DNA of 64,000 nt from DTU053 sp012520115 (GCA_050953725.1 JBMNNB010000003.1:620001-684000); one strand, 5' to 3'. Positions 36,001-43,794 are shown, counted from the first letter of the stretch. The notes: generated by a model not told the origin, from the sequence alone. Translations and numbers: made by a program.

Positions 36001-36682
36001 CGGCGAGCATATAGGCGACCCTGAGACAATAGCACTGAGAAAGCAGATAACCGACCTTATGTACAAGTACAGGGTTGACCTTATCCTCCAGGGCAACGAC
36101 GGCGTATATATGCGCTCGCAGCCCATCAGAGCAGGTCTGAACGCAGGCTCCGACGCCAATACGGTCAAGAACTCAGCCGGCAGGATGTATGTCTCCGTAC
36201 TGAACCCCCTCGGCCCCATCTATCTCAACAGCGGCCCTGCGGGAGCTCTGGGCAGCACCACGGTACCCGATTCCGAGACAGTCAAGTACATCCCCAGAGG
36301 CGCAAAGAGCGTTGACGGCACGGCACCGATGTTCTCGGCAATAACCGTGGAGGGCGATAACCTCTTCCTTGACGCATATGCTGTCGACGGCGATACGCTT
36401 AATGTCATCGAGCGCATAGCAATCGAGAGAGGCAAGAAGCAGTTCCTGCTCGGCGATGTGGACTTTGACGACAAGGTCACAGCCTCCGATGCAAGAGAGA
36501 TACTCCGCCACGCCGCAATTATTCACATAATCACCGGCACAAGAGCCACTATGGCGGCGGACATCAACGGCGACGGCAAAATCAACGCCTCCGATGCAAG
36601 GCTTGTACTTCGCAAGGTCGCAAAGATTGAGGACTTCAAGAACCCGTATATCTATGTTCCGAATAAGGAGCTCTGGAAATAA
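33089..36682 (+). CDS. Secreted dockerin protein with two degenerate phosphoesterase domains
   Basis: 1197 residues from ATG 33089 (GGAGG upstream). The signal peptide ends about residue 33. Domain 1 (about 38-420) aligns closely with the metallophosphoesterase at 15831 (IYAD.GY, NDISSV, VEADT match), but its metal motifs read D45-I-N47, N-G-S103, G-Q-G140-D, D256-F257 and K297-V-N299 instead of DxH, GD, GNHD, HH and GHxH. A purple-acid-phosphatase-like Fn3 domain (about 700-805) and a second phosphoesterase domain (about 810-1060) follow. There the motifs are S-E-S near 818, HAGS near 851, G-R-Q-D at 885, M-N-K at 964 and G1002-N-D-G. A type I dockerin with two Ca loops ends it (about 1122-1184). 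Both catalytic sites look dead, so it may be a binding or structural protein. Confidence 0.92.
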   Translation: MKFQPKGKTKVRLLSLILAVAMLFSAVPMAAATDAPDVSVAVFTDINYMTPAEQGSGSEAFSAFARNKDTLFRYMEGIIDAALASVKDKALNGELDYLIVNGSLTATGSEASHLALADKLLQLEADTVGALQVIVINGQGDVNASAFSFENGDKESVSGITPARFKEIYADLGYDLADDTYAAGAGKAGGLSYAVKLPEGIRLIMADTARYTSDVTEFGNTRAEDGGIITDGLLNWIKAQAAQAKTDGYSPVLVSDFGLVPMNRVVESMHSAELIKNYYKLSETLADGGIHFHIGGKVNYNDISSVISDEGEILYGIMSSALTSFPTTYRLIGLTKGTGAVLKADFSLVDCDDVTPVVYGGENMSSPFRTEHALNASFGAVASSYVEKFMLNLADDFLDKVKKAGGFVKYYEEVEGINIQYMVDSLFFGGISIDGTPVLSGQNVISFLNAIDQQLMSRYVNNRSYTYTLVKAAAKKIAALPASSYPSTKFYAEYGMGDPNKAGTFGDALVSTMLYMTLGNEDSSEDEFINDVINNLYDGTLANDIFNIVFDVLFDDILVNDLLANTRIDITSYFLGEAREIASYIQVAFDLIMDLIYKGNSYKTFFEIVLENTDTKYGKSFADVKKYLKSSAITDDDIEAMGLSAAELLVAATNDENPTALGDYDVSYTYSGKVDVNPTRADFRLPSMKTAVFGANTTSSVNISWYTKLSVTGTDIEIYPAASGGAMPVFKGQPTTGSNIRTVTKVTKLSFPAGDFGIFNLGTTQIEALRHVIQLTGLQKGKTYFYRVGDAAKGWWSEIGSFTTAKGGSENFTFLYMSESGGKTKAQYQIYKNTLVQALNAYPQTSFIMHAGSMTANGASTTQWQWALDGPAEELSRTILMPTAGRQDGKGINSMINTFNLAVPEIFQEKSSLGLYYSFDYNSVHFAVLNTNDQNSDGTISEAQIKWLKEDLENSTAPWKIVVMNKSPYSSGEHIGDPETIALRKQITDLMYKYRVDLILQGNDGVYMRSQPIRAGLNAGSDANTVKNSAGRMYVSVLNPLGPIYLNSGPAGALGSTTVPDSETVKYIPRGAKSVDGTAPMFSAITVEGDNLFLDAYAVDGDTLNVIERIAIERGKKQFLLGDVDFDDKVTASDAREILRHAAIIHIITGTRATMAADINGDGKINASDARLVLRKVAKIEDFKNPYIYVPNKELWK

Positions 36683-36695
36683 GCAATAATAGTTT

Positions 36696-36723
36696 AAGGG
36701 AGTACTTAGGTACTCCCTTTTTT
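36696..36723 (+). terminator. Terminator of the dockerin protein gene
   Basis: AAGGGAGTAC (36696-36705), loop TTAG, GTACTCCCTT (36710-36719), then T run. Confidence 0.92.
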
Positions 36724-36729
36724 ATGCAG

Positions 36730-37600
36730 ATTTAATCGTAAATACTTTCCCGCCCGCAGGCGGGATTCTGCCCGACCCGCACTGCCGCCCGCCGAGCTTT
36801 GTCTTTAACCCCTGCAAGGCGACCCGCCCAGCCCCCCGCAATCTTTGGGATTCGCACCCCGCCCCCTCAAGGCGACCGCCCCGCACCCCGCCGCACTCGC
36901 ACACAGCGCCCGCACGAGCCTCCGTCTTTCACCGCCCCGCAAGGCGACCGCCCCGCACTCCGCAATCTTTGGGATTCGCACCCCGCCCCGCAGGCGCAAG
37001 ACCTCGCACCCCGCCCCGCCGCTCGCACGACACGCCGGCGAGGGGAGAAAATCGGCAAGAGTGAGAGTGAGCCAAGCCCCGCCCGTCCCCGCCTGCCGAG
37101 CAAGGGAAAATGACACCCCTCCGGCGGGTTTTTGACTTGCCTATACCATGTGCGACAGCACACAAAGACGGACACCACGACCTCCCCGCCGCCCCATCGG
37201 CTTTGGGTTTTTCGCACCCGCCGAACACAGAGATATCCCCTCCCCGCCACACACAGCGGGCTTGGGGAGTAGCCACCCTGACCGCCCAGCCCCCGCAATC
37301 TTTGGGATTCGCACCCCGCCCCAGCAAGGCGACCGCCTCGCACCCGCAATCTTTGGGATTCGCACCCCGCCCCCTCAGGGAGCGGCACACGCAGCAAGGC
37401 TGCCGCCTGCCGAGCAAGGGGAAATGGCACCCCTCAGACCCGCACTCCGAAGCGCCCCACCCTTGCCCCGCCTAATCGCCGCTTGCGCCTCCCCTCGCTT
37501 ACAAAATGTGGAGATTTTTCACATTCTGACCACTCAAGGAGAAGCCTCTGTCCCCGGCGAAAGCCGTATGTCCCCGTTTTTTGAGAAGCGCCCGTATTGA
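36730..37600. repeat. C-rich non-coding repeat island 3
   Basis: About 870 bp with strong C bias on the plus strand and no supported gene. A roughly 29-bp repeat (CGCAATCTTTGGGATTCGCA followed by CCCCGCCCC) occurs four times: 36837-36865, 36961-36989, 37294-37322 and 37345-37373. Most copies adjoin AAGGCGACCGCC. A second repeat with GCCTGCCGAGCAAGGG, then AAATG and CACCCCTC occurs at 37091-37121 and 37405-37435. Open frames exist in every phase, the longest 187 codons, but they are Arg/Gly/Pro-rich and lack ribosome sites. Similar islands lie at 2570, 27965 and 58050. Confidence 0.75.
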
Positions 37601-37655
37601 AAAAACTACTGCATTATGATACTCTTAGCTTGAACAAATTGAAAAGGGTGAAGCT

Positions 37656-38735
37656 ATGTTTAACGGTTTAGGAATGAATCTCGGCAATCTCTCAAGACTT
37701 TCAAACGCAAAGACACGCTCCATAAGCCCCGAAAACTTCACGGGCGAAAAGGGCAAGGGCGGCATGAGCACCGACGGCCCCTCCCTAAAGCACGCAGAAA
37801 GAGTCGGGCTCGGTCAGGGCTGGAAAATCTCGCCTTATATCAGAATCAAGCCCGGTGAAACCGCAGTTCTTGCGGACATTAACGGCATGGGCGCAATCCA
37901 GCATATCTGGGCCACCTGCACGGGCGTATGGCGTTTTAACATACTCAGAATGTACTGGGACGACAGCGAAAACCCCAACGTCGAATGTCCCATCGGCGAC
38001 TTCTTCTGCGACGGCCTTCAGGGCGACTTCCGTCAGCTTAACTCCCTGCCCGTCTGCGTAAACCCGGGCAGCGCATTCAACTGCTACTGGGAGATGCCCT
38101 TCAAAAAAAGGGCCCTCATCACGCTCGAAAATATCTCGGACGAGGAAATCATCCTTTTCTATCAGATAGATTACACGCTTACTGAAGTCCCGGAGGACTG
38201 CGCCTACTTCCACGCACAGTTCCGCCGTGTAAACCCCCTGCCCTATAAGAGCGTTTACACCATACTCGACGGCGTTAAGGGCAAGGGTCACTATGTGGGC
38301 ACCTACATGGTCTGGGGCGTGAACAACAACGGCTGGTGGGGCGAAGGCGAAATCAAGTTCTACATGGACGGCGATACGGACTTCCCCACTATCTGCGGCA
38401 CGGGCACGGAGGACTATTTCTGCGGCTCCTATAACTTTGAGACAAACGGCAAATACACGGAGTTCAGCACCCCATATTCGGGCCTGCACAAGCTGTTTAA
38501 GACCGATGCTGCCTACTTCTCACAGCAGAGATTCTCGCTCTATCGCTGGCACATCATGGACCCCATACGCTTTGAGGAGGATTTAAAGGTCACGATTCAG
38601 GCCTTAGGCTGGCGCAAGGGCGGAGGCTACCTGCCGCTGCAGGACGATATTGCATCTGTTGCCTACTGGTATCAGACCCTTCCCGCTCAGAAGTTCCCCG
38701 ACCTTCCCGACAAGCACTATCTTGAAATAATTTAA
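37656..38735 (+). CDS. DUF2961 / GH172-family protein
   Basis: 359 residues. The N-terminal PENFTGEKGKGG and SPYIRIKPGETAVLADI segments, then GAIQHIWATC and GTGTEDYFCGSYNF, are hallmarks of DUF2961, now glycoside hydrolase family 172. Characterised members are fructofuranosidases or arabinofuranosidases that form trimers. No signal peptide is seen, so it acts inside the cell. The ATG follows AAAAGGGTG. Substrate here is unknown. Confidence 0.88.
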   Translation: MFNGLGMNLGNLSRLSNAKTRSISPENFTGEKGKGGMSTDGPSLKHAERVGLGQGWKISPYIRIKPGETAVLADINGMGAIQHIWATCTGVWRFNILRMYWDDSENPNVECPIGDFFCDGLQGDFRQLNSLPVCVNPGSAFNCYWEMPFKKRALITLENISDEEIILFYQIDYTLTEVPEDCAYFHAQFRRVNPLPYKSVYTILDGVKGKGHYVGTYMVWGVNNNGWWGEGEIKFYMDGDTDFPTICGTGTEDYFCGSYNFETNGKYTEFSTPYSGLHKLFKTDAAYFSQQRFSLYRWHIMDPIRFEEDLKVTIQALGWRKGGGYLPLQDDIASVAYWYQTLPAQKFPDLPDKHYLEII

Positions 38736-38750
38736 CAGAATAGAATATCC

Positions 38751-38794
38751 ACGGCGGACACAAAGCTTAACAGTTTAAGTTTTGCGTCCGCCGT
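38751..38794 (+). terminator. Hairpin after GH172 gene
   Basis: ACGGCGGAC (38751-38759) pairs with GTCCGCCGT (38786-38794), with CTTAA/TTAAG continuing inside. The T run is short, so it may be an imperfect terminator. Confidence 0.6.
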
Positions 38795-38841
38795 TATCAC
38801 AAATAAGGCGAATCTGAGCGATAATATCGGGAGGCTTGCTT

Positions 38842-38985
38842 ATGTACTTATATTCGATTTTACTCGCCATTTCCGATTACGGCAGTGTTCTTGCATTCGA
38901 GCTGATTGCCATAATAACACTTTATTTCACGTGCGAAGCACATTTCATAATCCGAAGGGTTATTTCATTGTTTCAAACAACATAG
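38842..38985 (+). CDS. 47-residue membrane protein
   Basis: ATG 38842 follows GGGAGG at seven bases. The product has one hydrophobic helix (about residues 15-32, SVLAFELIAIITLYF) and a basic C-terminus (RRVISLFQTT). The stop overlaps the hairpin at 38984. It is below usual gene-calling size limits but has a good site and clean context. Function unknown. Confidence 0.6.
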   Translation: MYLYSILLAISDYGSVLAFELIAIITLYFTCEAHFIIRRVISLFQTT

Positions 38986-39011
38986 CCGATTAGGACACAC
39001 CCTAATCGGCT
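38984..39011. terminator. Bidirectional terminator
   Basis: AGCCGATTAGG (38984-38994) pairs with CCTAATCGGCT (39001-39011), between a plus-strand small gene and a minus-strand exosporium-like gene. Confidence 0.75.
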
Positions 39012-39034
39012 TATCCATTTGCTGCCGCTTTTTG

Positions 39035-39964
39035 TCAGCTTATTAGGATACCGCCGCTGAAATAGCCGTTTATGGTCGTTGAAGTGCCGTCCTGCACAGG
39101 CTCAAGATACACCGCAAGCAGCAGTCTGTCGCCCTTGCTTACAGGTTCAGGGAACATAAGGTCATAAGAAACACTAAAGGTCGTGCCCGGATTGCTGTTA
39201 CCCGGATCCAGATTCGGGGCAAGCACCGCATTTGCATTCTGAGACAGAACAAAAATGTTGCTGTTGGAAGATTCAGAGATATAAAGGGCGGCATGAATAG
39301 CATAAATGCCGTCGATAATAATTGGTTCAATTATGCTGAAGAATGCGGTAATATTCGTAATAAAGCCGTCCTTGGTCACGCAAAAGGCATAATTCAGATT
39401 CGAGTCGGACTGAATTCCATTAAGGTTTTTGATTATGTCAAAGGGGATGCCGTTCACCCTGCTGCCGAAACCGATAAAAGACATATATTCGGGTTGGACT
39501 CCGTTAATGTCTGCGGATATTTCAATCGGGTCTGCCGAGGCGAAGGGAATAGTCGTATCACTCTGAGGGCTTGCTTCGATTACGGAGAGCCTCGCCTTTG
39601 TTGCAACATTCGGCGAGAAGTATACCCTGTCCACGCCCGTATTCACAAGCTCAAATTTAGTCGGCGGCAGTTCGACGCTTATGGTCGCAACTCCGCTGAC
39701 CTGACCTGTCTTAGAGGGCGAACCTTCGATATTGTTCGCACCTTCGTCCGTTCTCAGGTCAAAGCTTACCGTGCTGTTCTGCGAGGACTGGGAAACAACG
39801 CTCCATGAAATCTGATACACGCCCCTTTTGTTGACGGTAATCTCCCCTGTGTCGGAGTCGTATGATATATCGTCCGAGCTTATAGCCGTGTAGTCAAATA
39901 TTACGGGAGCCAAAGACTCTACAAAGCCGTCCGCCGAACGTTCCAGCTGTAAATAGACACTCAT
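39035..39964 (-). CDS. Exosporium BclA/BclB-like protein without collagen repeat
   Basis: 309 residues. The N-terminal about 130 residues form a jelly-roll like the BclA C-terminal/C1q domain (GVYQISWSVVSQSS, TGQVSGVATISVELPP). The C-terminal about 170 match the BclB-type domain (TIPFASADPIEIS, FIGFGSR, NLNYAFCVTKDGFITNITAFFS, GDRLLLAVYLEP). No Gly-X-Y stretch links them, unlike its neighbour. It is a tandem duplicate of the 40082 gene and probably sits on the spore surface. Confidence 0.8.
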   Translation of the reverse strand: MSVYLQLERSADGFVESLAPVIFDYTAISSDDISYDSDTGEITVNKRGVYQISWSVVSQSSQNSTVSFDLRTDEGANNIEGSPSKTGQVSGVATISVELPPTKFELVNTGVDRVYFSPNVATKARLSVIEASPQSDTTIPFASADPIEISADINGVQPEYMSFIGFGSRVNGIPFDIIKNLNGIQSDSNLNYAFCVTKDGFITNITAFFSIIEPIIIDGIYAIHAALYISESSNSNIFVLSQNANAVLAPNLDPGNSNPGTTFSVSYDLMFPEPVSKGDRLLLAVYLEPVQDGTSTTINGYFSGGILIS

Positions 39965-40042
39965 AATTGCACTCCTTTTTTATTACATTCTATTTCAGGG
40001 TTGTACGTAAGGTGCTTCTTTGTTATTCGAAGCATAATTTAA

Positions 40043-40067
40043 GCGGCTGCCCCGAAAGAGCAGCCGC
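40043..40067 (-). terminator. Hairpin between exosporium-like genes
   Basis: GCGGCTGC (40043-40050) pairs with GCAGCCGC (40060-40067); the minus-strand tail is TTAAATTAT, weaker than a true T run. Confidence 0.5.
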
Positions 40068-40081
40068 CTGTTTCGTCCCGG

Positions 40082-41053
40082 TTAATCGATTGTCAGTCCT
40101 GCGCTGGCGTATCCTGTTATAGAGGCGGCAAGGGACAGTGCCGGCGGCTCAACATAGAATACAAGCAGCAGTCTGTCTCCTTCAAACACATCGATGTTCA
40201 AATCAAGTGAGCCTCTTGCTATTTCGCCAAGCGAGATTATGGGTCCCGTGAAGCCCGGCGTCAGCGTGACATCGGCTCCGGGGATGGCATCAAACTCGTT
40301 GGTAGCAGGCTGCTCTGAGCGATAAAGTGCGGCGTGGATGTTGTAATCGCCGACACCGACACCGACAGCCAGCACAACACTGAAGAAGGCGGTAAGGCCT
40401 GTGATAGTGCCGTCCCTCGGTACGGAGAATGCAAAGTTAATCTGGTCAAGGCCGAGGACAGTACCTTCGAGGTTGATGGTTGCGCCTAAGGCGTCAATGC
40501 CCTGGGCGCTTGAACCGAAGCCTACGAAGGCGGGAAGACCTACAAGGCCGCCGGCCAGTGAAGTAAGCGTTACGGGAGAGCCGGATGAATAAGGAATAAT
40601 TGCGCTTGCTCCGGGAGGGCCCTCAGGACCTGTGGCACCCGTTGCGCCGGGGGGACCTCCAACCGAAATAAGGCTTATCGTCGCCTTAACATCGGTCTGG
40701 TCTGGAAGATAGACCGATTGTCCCGACACATTCCTGAGTGAAAAATCGACGGGAGGCTGGTCTGCAACTATAACCGAAATTCCCGAAAGCTGACCGGTCT
40801 TTATCGGAGTGCTGTCCGTAATGTCGGTGCTGCCGGCAGCGTCAATCACAAAACTGAGGCCGGTGGCTGCCTGGGAGGACTGAGCAGCAATATTCCAGTT
40901 TATTTCATAAACGCCCTCGGTTTCGATAGTGAACACGCCTGTATCCTCATTGTACGTGATATCGTCTGATAACCAAACCTGATTATTGAAAAAGACGTTA
41001 GCACCATCCGCTATTTCGCCTCCGGTGGTGCGTTGAAAAAGTAAATGACTCAT
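40082..41053 (-). CDS. Exosporium BclA/BclB-like protein with short collagen linker
   Basis: 323 residues. It has the same two-domain plan as 39035: an N-terminal jelly-roll (GVYEINWNIAAQSS, TGQLSGISVIVADQPP), then a short collagen-like run GPPGATGATGPEGPPGA, then a BclB-type C-terminal domain (IIPYSSGSPVTLTS, GFGSSAQGI, NFAFSVPRDGTITGLTAFFS, GYASAGLTID). Bcl proteins form the hairy nap of spore exosporium in Bacillus and similar filaments in Clostridia. AGGAAAG precedes the ATG and a sigma-K-like promoter lies upstream. Confidence 0.85.
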   Translation of the reverse strand: MSHLLFQRTTGGEIADGANVFFNNQVWLSDDITYNEDTGVFTIETEGVYEINWNIAAQSSQAATGLSFVIDAAGSTDITDSTPIKTGQLSGISVIVADQPPVDFSLRNVSGQSVYLPDQTDVKATISLISVGGPPGATGATGPEGPPGASAIIPYSSGSPVTLTSLAGGLVGLPAFVGFGSSAQGIDALGATINLEGTVLGLDQINFAFSVPRDGTITGLTAFFSVVLAVGVGVGDYNIHAALYRSEQPATNEFDAIPGADVTLTPGFTGPIISLGEIARGSLDLNIDVFEGDRLLLVFYVEPPALSLAASITGYASAGLTID

Positions 41054-41123
41054 AGCTTCTTTCCTTTCTGAAGAATTTATATTAAAATAAGGTATTGTAA
41101 AACTTGTCTGTATTCGACGGTAA

Positions 41124-41152
41124 TATCTTATGGCGAAGTGCCGAAACCTGTT
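41124..41152 (-). promoter_or_regulatory. Sigma-K-like promoter for exosporium genes
   Basis: On the minus strand AACA (41149-41152), 16-bp spacer, CATAAGATA (41124-41132). This matches the Bacillus sigma-K pattern (mACm, 16, CATANNNTA) exactly. It lies about 70 bp before the 40082-41053 start, fitting late mother-cell expression. Confidence 0.55.
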
Positions 41153-41196
41153 AATGATTTATGTTACAATTTATTTTTTTGAGAAAAGGTGATATC

Positions 41197-41652
41197 TTGC
41201 CGGAGCTTGAGCTTACAAATATGATAATGATTCAGCACCCTGAAACGAAGAAAGTGGCTGCCATAGACAGGGCAAAAAGCCCCTTCGGGCTCTCCCTGCC
41301 CGGCGGGCATGTGGAGGAAAACGAGAGCTTTTACGACAGCGCCGTCAGGGAAGCCTATGAGGAAACGGGACTGAAAGTAAAAAACCTTATTCACTGCGGG
41401 GTAATCCACTGGCTGAACCTCGATACACAGGACAGGTACTTAGTCTTTTTGTATAAGACCGGCGACTTTGAGGGCGAGCTGAAGGAGTACACAGACGAGG
41501 GCAGGAATCTTTGGATAAGCATAGACGAGCTGATGAACAGCGGCGGAGAAACCAGAATGGACGAGTACCTGCCGATGTTTCTGAACGACGCCTACTGCGA
41601 AGCCTTCGGCCCCTGGCGTGAAAACGAAAACTTCGGGGTTATCTATAAATAA
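41197..41652 (+). CDS. NUDIX hydrolase
   Basis: 151 residues from TTG 41197, preferred because AAAAGGTG precedes it; the ATG at 41161 has no site. The NUDIX box is complete: GGHVEENESFYDSAV followed by REAYEETGL. NUDIX enzymes cleave nucleoside diphosphates linked to another moiety; the specific substrate is unknown. The C-terminus ENENFGVIYK ends cleanly at the stop before a terminator. Confidence 0.88.
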   Translation: MPELELTNMIMIQHPETKKVAAIDRAKSPFGLSLPGGHVEENESFYDSAVREAYEETGLKVKNLIHCGVIHWLNLDTQDRYLVFLYKTGDFEGELKEYTDEGRNLWISIDELMNSGGETRMDEYLPMFLNDAYCEAFGPWRENENFGVIYK

Positions 41653-41664
41653 ACCATTGCCCAA

Positions 41665-41693
41665 AACAAAAAGGACAGGCTTTAGCCTGTCCT
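41665..41693 (-). terminator. Terminator between NUDIX gene and uxuA
   Basis: AGGACAGGC (41672-41680) pairs with GCCTGTCCT (41685-41693), followed on the minus strand by TTTTTGTTTT; it serves uxuA and perhaps both genes. Confidence 0.85.
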
Positions 41694-41722
41694 GACTTAT
41701 TTATCCTATTGTAACTAAAGGC

Positions 41723-42766
41723 TTACTTTCCTGCTCTGCTTATGCCTTCCCAGAGGCCGGTGAGGTATGTGGCGCCCAAAGCCCTGTCATAGAGGCCGTA
41801 GCCGTAGCGTCCCTTCTCGCCCCATATCATCCTGCCGTGGTCGGGCCTTATGTATCCGTCAAAGCCGCTGTCGTAAAGGGCCTTCATAATCGCATACATA
41901 TCAAGGGAGCCGCACTGTGTCGGGTGTCCAGACTCCTCAAAGTCCATTTCGCCTGTCAGCTTGATGTTCCTTAAATGCGCAAAGTGGATTCTGTTTCCGC
42001 CGATTTCCTTAATCATCTCAGGCAGGTTATTGAATCTGCCTGCGCCGAGGGAGCCTATGCAGAAGGTCAGTCCGTTTGCCTCGGAATCGACGAGCTTTAA
42101 GAATCTCTTTAAATTGTGAAGCTGAGTTATTATCCTCGGCAGTCCGAAAATCGGCCACGGCGGGTCGTCCGGGTGGATTGCCATCTTAACGCCGCTCTCC
42201 TCTGCCACGGGTATGACAGCCTCAAGGAAGCGCTGCACATTCTTCCACAGCCCCTCCTCATCAAGCTCCTCGTACTTCTTTAACAGCCCCTTAAGCTCCT
42301 CTTTAGAGTAACTCTCGTCCCAGCCGGGCAGGGACAGCTCGCTCTCGGCGGGGTTCATGCTCAGCACCGTCGAGTGCTTATATGAAAGGGCGTTCGAGCC
42401 GTCGGGAAGCTGGGTTTCAAGCTCGCTTCTGAGCCAGTCGAAAACGGGCATGAAGTTATAGCAGATTACCTTAACGCCCGCTTTGCCGAGCCTCTTGACA
42501 TTCTCGCAGTAGTTGTCGATGAGTCTGCCGCTGTCGGGAGTACCCAGCTTAATGCTCTCATGCACCGGCACGGATTCAACGACCTCAAACTCAAGGCCGT
42601 GGCTGTTGGCAGCCGTCTTAATTCTGTTTATACTCTCCTCGGGCCAGACTTCGCCCGCCGGCACGTCGTACACGGCAGAGACTATGCCCGTCATTGCGGG
42701 AATCTGTCTGATATGGTCAAGCGTAACCGGGTCCTTTTCGCCGTACCATCTGAAGGTTATTTTCAT
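41723..42766 (-). CDS. uxuA: Mannonate dehydratase
   Basis: 347 residues. The N-terminal FRWYGEKDPVTLDHIRQIP and GIVSAVYDVPAGEVW match UxuA closely. Metal-binding positions lie in MAIHPDDPPWPIFGLPRI, GSLGAGRFN, IHFAHLRNI and YIRPDHGRMIWGE. The enzyme dehydrates D-mannonate to 2-keto-3-deoxygluconate in glucuronate breakdown. It is monocistronic here, without other uxu/uxa genes beside it. GAAAGGAAAG lies upstream. Confidence 0.95.
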   Translation of the reverse strand: MKITFRWYGEKDPVTLDHIRQIPAMTGIVSAVYDVPAGEVWPEESINRIKTAANSHGLEFEVVESVPVHESIKLGTPDSGRLIDNYCENVKRLGKAGVKVICYNFMPVFDWLRSELETQLPDGSNALSYKHSTVLSMNPAESELSLPGWDESYSKEELKGLLKKYEELDEEGLWKNVQRFLEAVIPVAEESGVKMAIHPDDPPWPIFGLPRIITQLHNLKRFLKLVDSEANGLTFCIGSLGAGRFNNLPEMIKEIGGNRIHFAHLRNIKLTGEMDFEESGHPTQCGSLDMYAIMKALYDSGFDGYIRPDHGRMIWGEKGRYGYGLYDRALGATYLTGLWEGISRAGK

Positions 42767-42819
42767 GGACGTCTTTCCTTTCCGGATAATTTATAGTTTC
42801 AGTTTATTACATTTCTTTA

Positions 42820-43104
42820 TTAATGTAAACCCTGCTGCTCCCTTTTATCAAGCCGTTTGTTGCGAAGGCAGACAGCCGCATCTATGCTGACCATGATTAT
42901 ATTCAGCACATAAAAAAAGAAGACGTATGTAATTTTGCCCGATAGTAGCTTTGAGGCAATGCCCGCCGCATAGCCGACTATGATGAAGCATAGGAATATA
43001 ATGCTTTTACCCTTTGCCGTCCTCGACTTTAATGACTTATAAATCGAAACGGGCCATGATATGCCGAAGCAGATTACCATGACCGCCTCCAGAAACTCTG
43101 CCAC
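42820..43104 (-). CDS. Small PQ-loop-like membrane protein
   Basis: 94 residues from GTG 43104 (GAAAGG upstream). Three hydrophobic segments. FGISWPVSIYKSLKSRTAKGKS resembles the PQ-loop of SemiSWEET-like proteins, with Trp-Pro in place of Pro-Gln. Such half-transporters dimerise to move small sugars. The family call is tentative. It lies upstream of uxuA on the same strand and could share a sugar-acid context. Confidence 0.65.
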   Translation of the reverse strand: MAEFLEAVMVICFGISWPVSIYKSLKSRTAKGKSIIFLCFIIVGYAAGIASKLLSGKITYVFFFYVLNIIMVSIDAAVCLRNKRLDKREQQGLH

Positions 43105-43197
43105 AAAATCAATCCTTTCTATTTGCTTTAGAAAGTATATCACAGGCCAATAAAAATTAAAATACGGTTAAATTTAAGTGACAATATGCTGCACTTA

Positions 43198-43226
43198 TTT
43201 ACAAAAAGCAAAAAAGTCGGTATAAT
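43198..43226 (+). promoter_or_regulatory. Sigma-A promoter of zinc-ribbon gene
   Basis: TTTACA (43198-43203), 17-bp spacer, TATAAT (43221-43226), 32 bp before the start codon. Confidence 0.8.
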
Positions 43227-43257
43227 GTGGCTATAATCTGATGAAAGGGATGTTCTT

Positions 43258-43794
43258 ATGAAGATATGTCATAACTGCGGCGCAAGCGCTAATGACGACG
43301 CCTCCTTCTGCACAGCCTGCGGCGCAAGCTTTTTGTCACAGGGCACACCGGCAAATGAACCTCCTGCCCGGAACTCATCATTTGACCCTGCCTATAACCC
43401 CACAGCAAACAATCAGTATCAGGCCTATGCCGCTCCCCCGCCGTTTTCGGCAGACCCCAACGACCATACGAAAGATTTCACTCCCGAGGACATCTCTGAA
43501 AACAAGGTCTTTGCCGTCTGCGTCTATCTGTTTGACTACATAGGCATTATCGTCGGCCTGCTGGCTGCCAATTCGTCCCCCTTCGTTCGCTTCCATGTCC
43601 GTCAGGCACTTAAAATAACCGTTCTTTCCACTGCGGCTATAATTTTAGGTCTGATTTTAGTCTGGACTGTTCTGGCTCCCATTGCCGCAGGTGTATTCTG
43701 CAGTATCCTGTTTGTAGTCAAAATAATCGGCTTTGTCCACGCATGGAAGGGTCAGGCTAAGGAATTGCCCGTCATCAGAGATTTCTTAAAATAA
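43258..43794 (+). CDS. Zinc-ribbon plus DUF4870-like membrane protein
   Basis: 178 residues. An N-terminal zinc ribbon (CHNCGAS...CTACGAS, four Cys, residues 4-22) is followed by a Pro/Ala/Asn-rich linker to about residue 80. A three-helix membrane domain (about 85-160) resembles DUF4870, with SSPFVRFHVRQALKITV. These proteins sit in the membrane with a cytoplasmic zinc ribbon; the function is unknown. A strong sigma-A promoter and a palindromic terminator flank it. Confidence 0.82.
   Translation: MKICHNCGASANDDASFCTACGASFLSQGTPANEPPARNSSFDPAYNPTANNQYQAYAAPPPFSADPNDHTKDFTPEDISENKVFAVCVYLFDYIGIIVGLLAANSSPFVRFHVRQALKITVLSTAAIILGLILVWTVLAPIAAGVFCSILFVVKIIGFVHAWKGQAKELPVIRDFLK

Noticed and set aside
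36867..37430. 187-codon open frame on the minus strand in the C-rich island
   Set aside because: Arg/Gly/Cys-rich translation built from the repeats (ANPKDCG recurs), no ribosome site, and overlapping frames of similar length on both strands.
37785..38489. 234-codon minus-strand frame
   Set aside because: Shadow of the GH172 gene, which has clear family motifs and a good start site.
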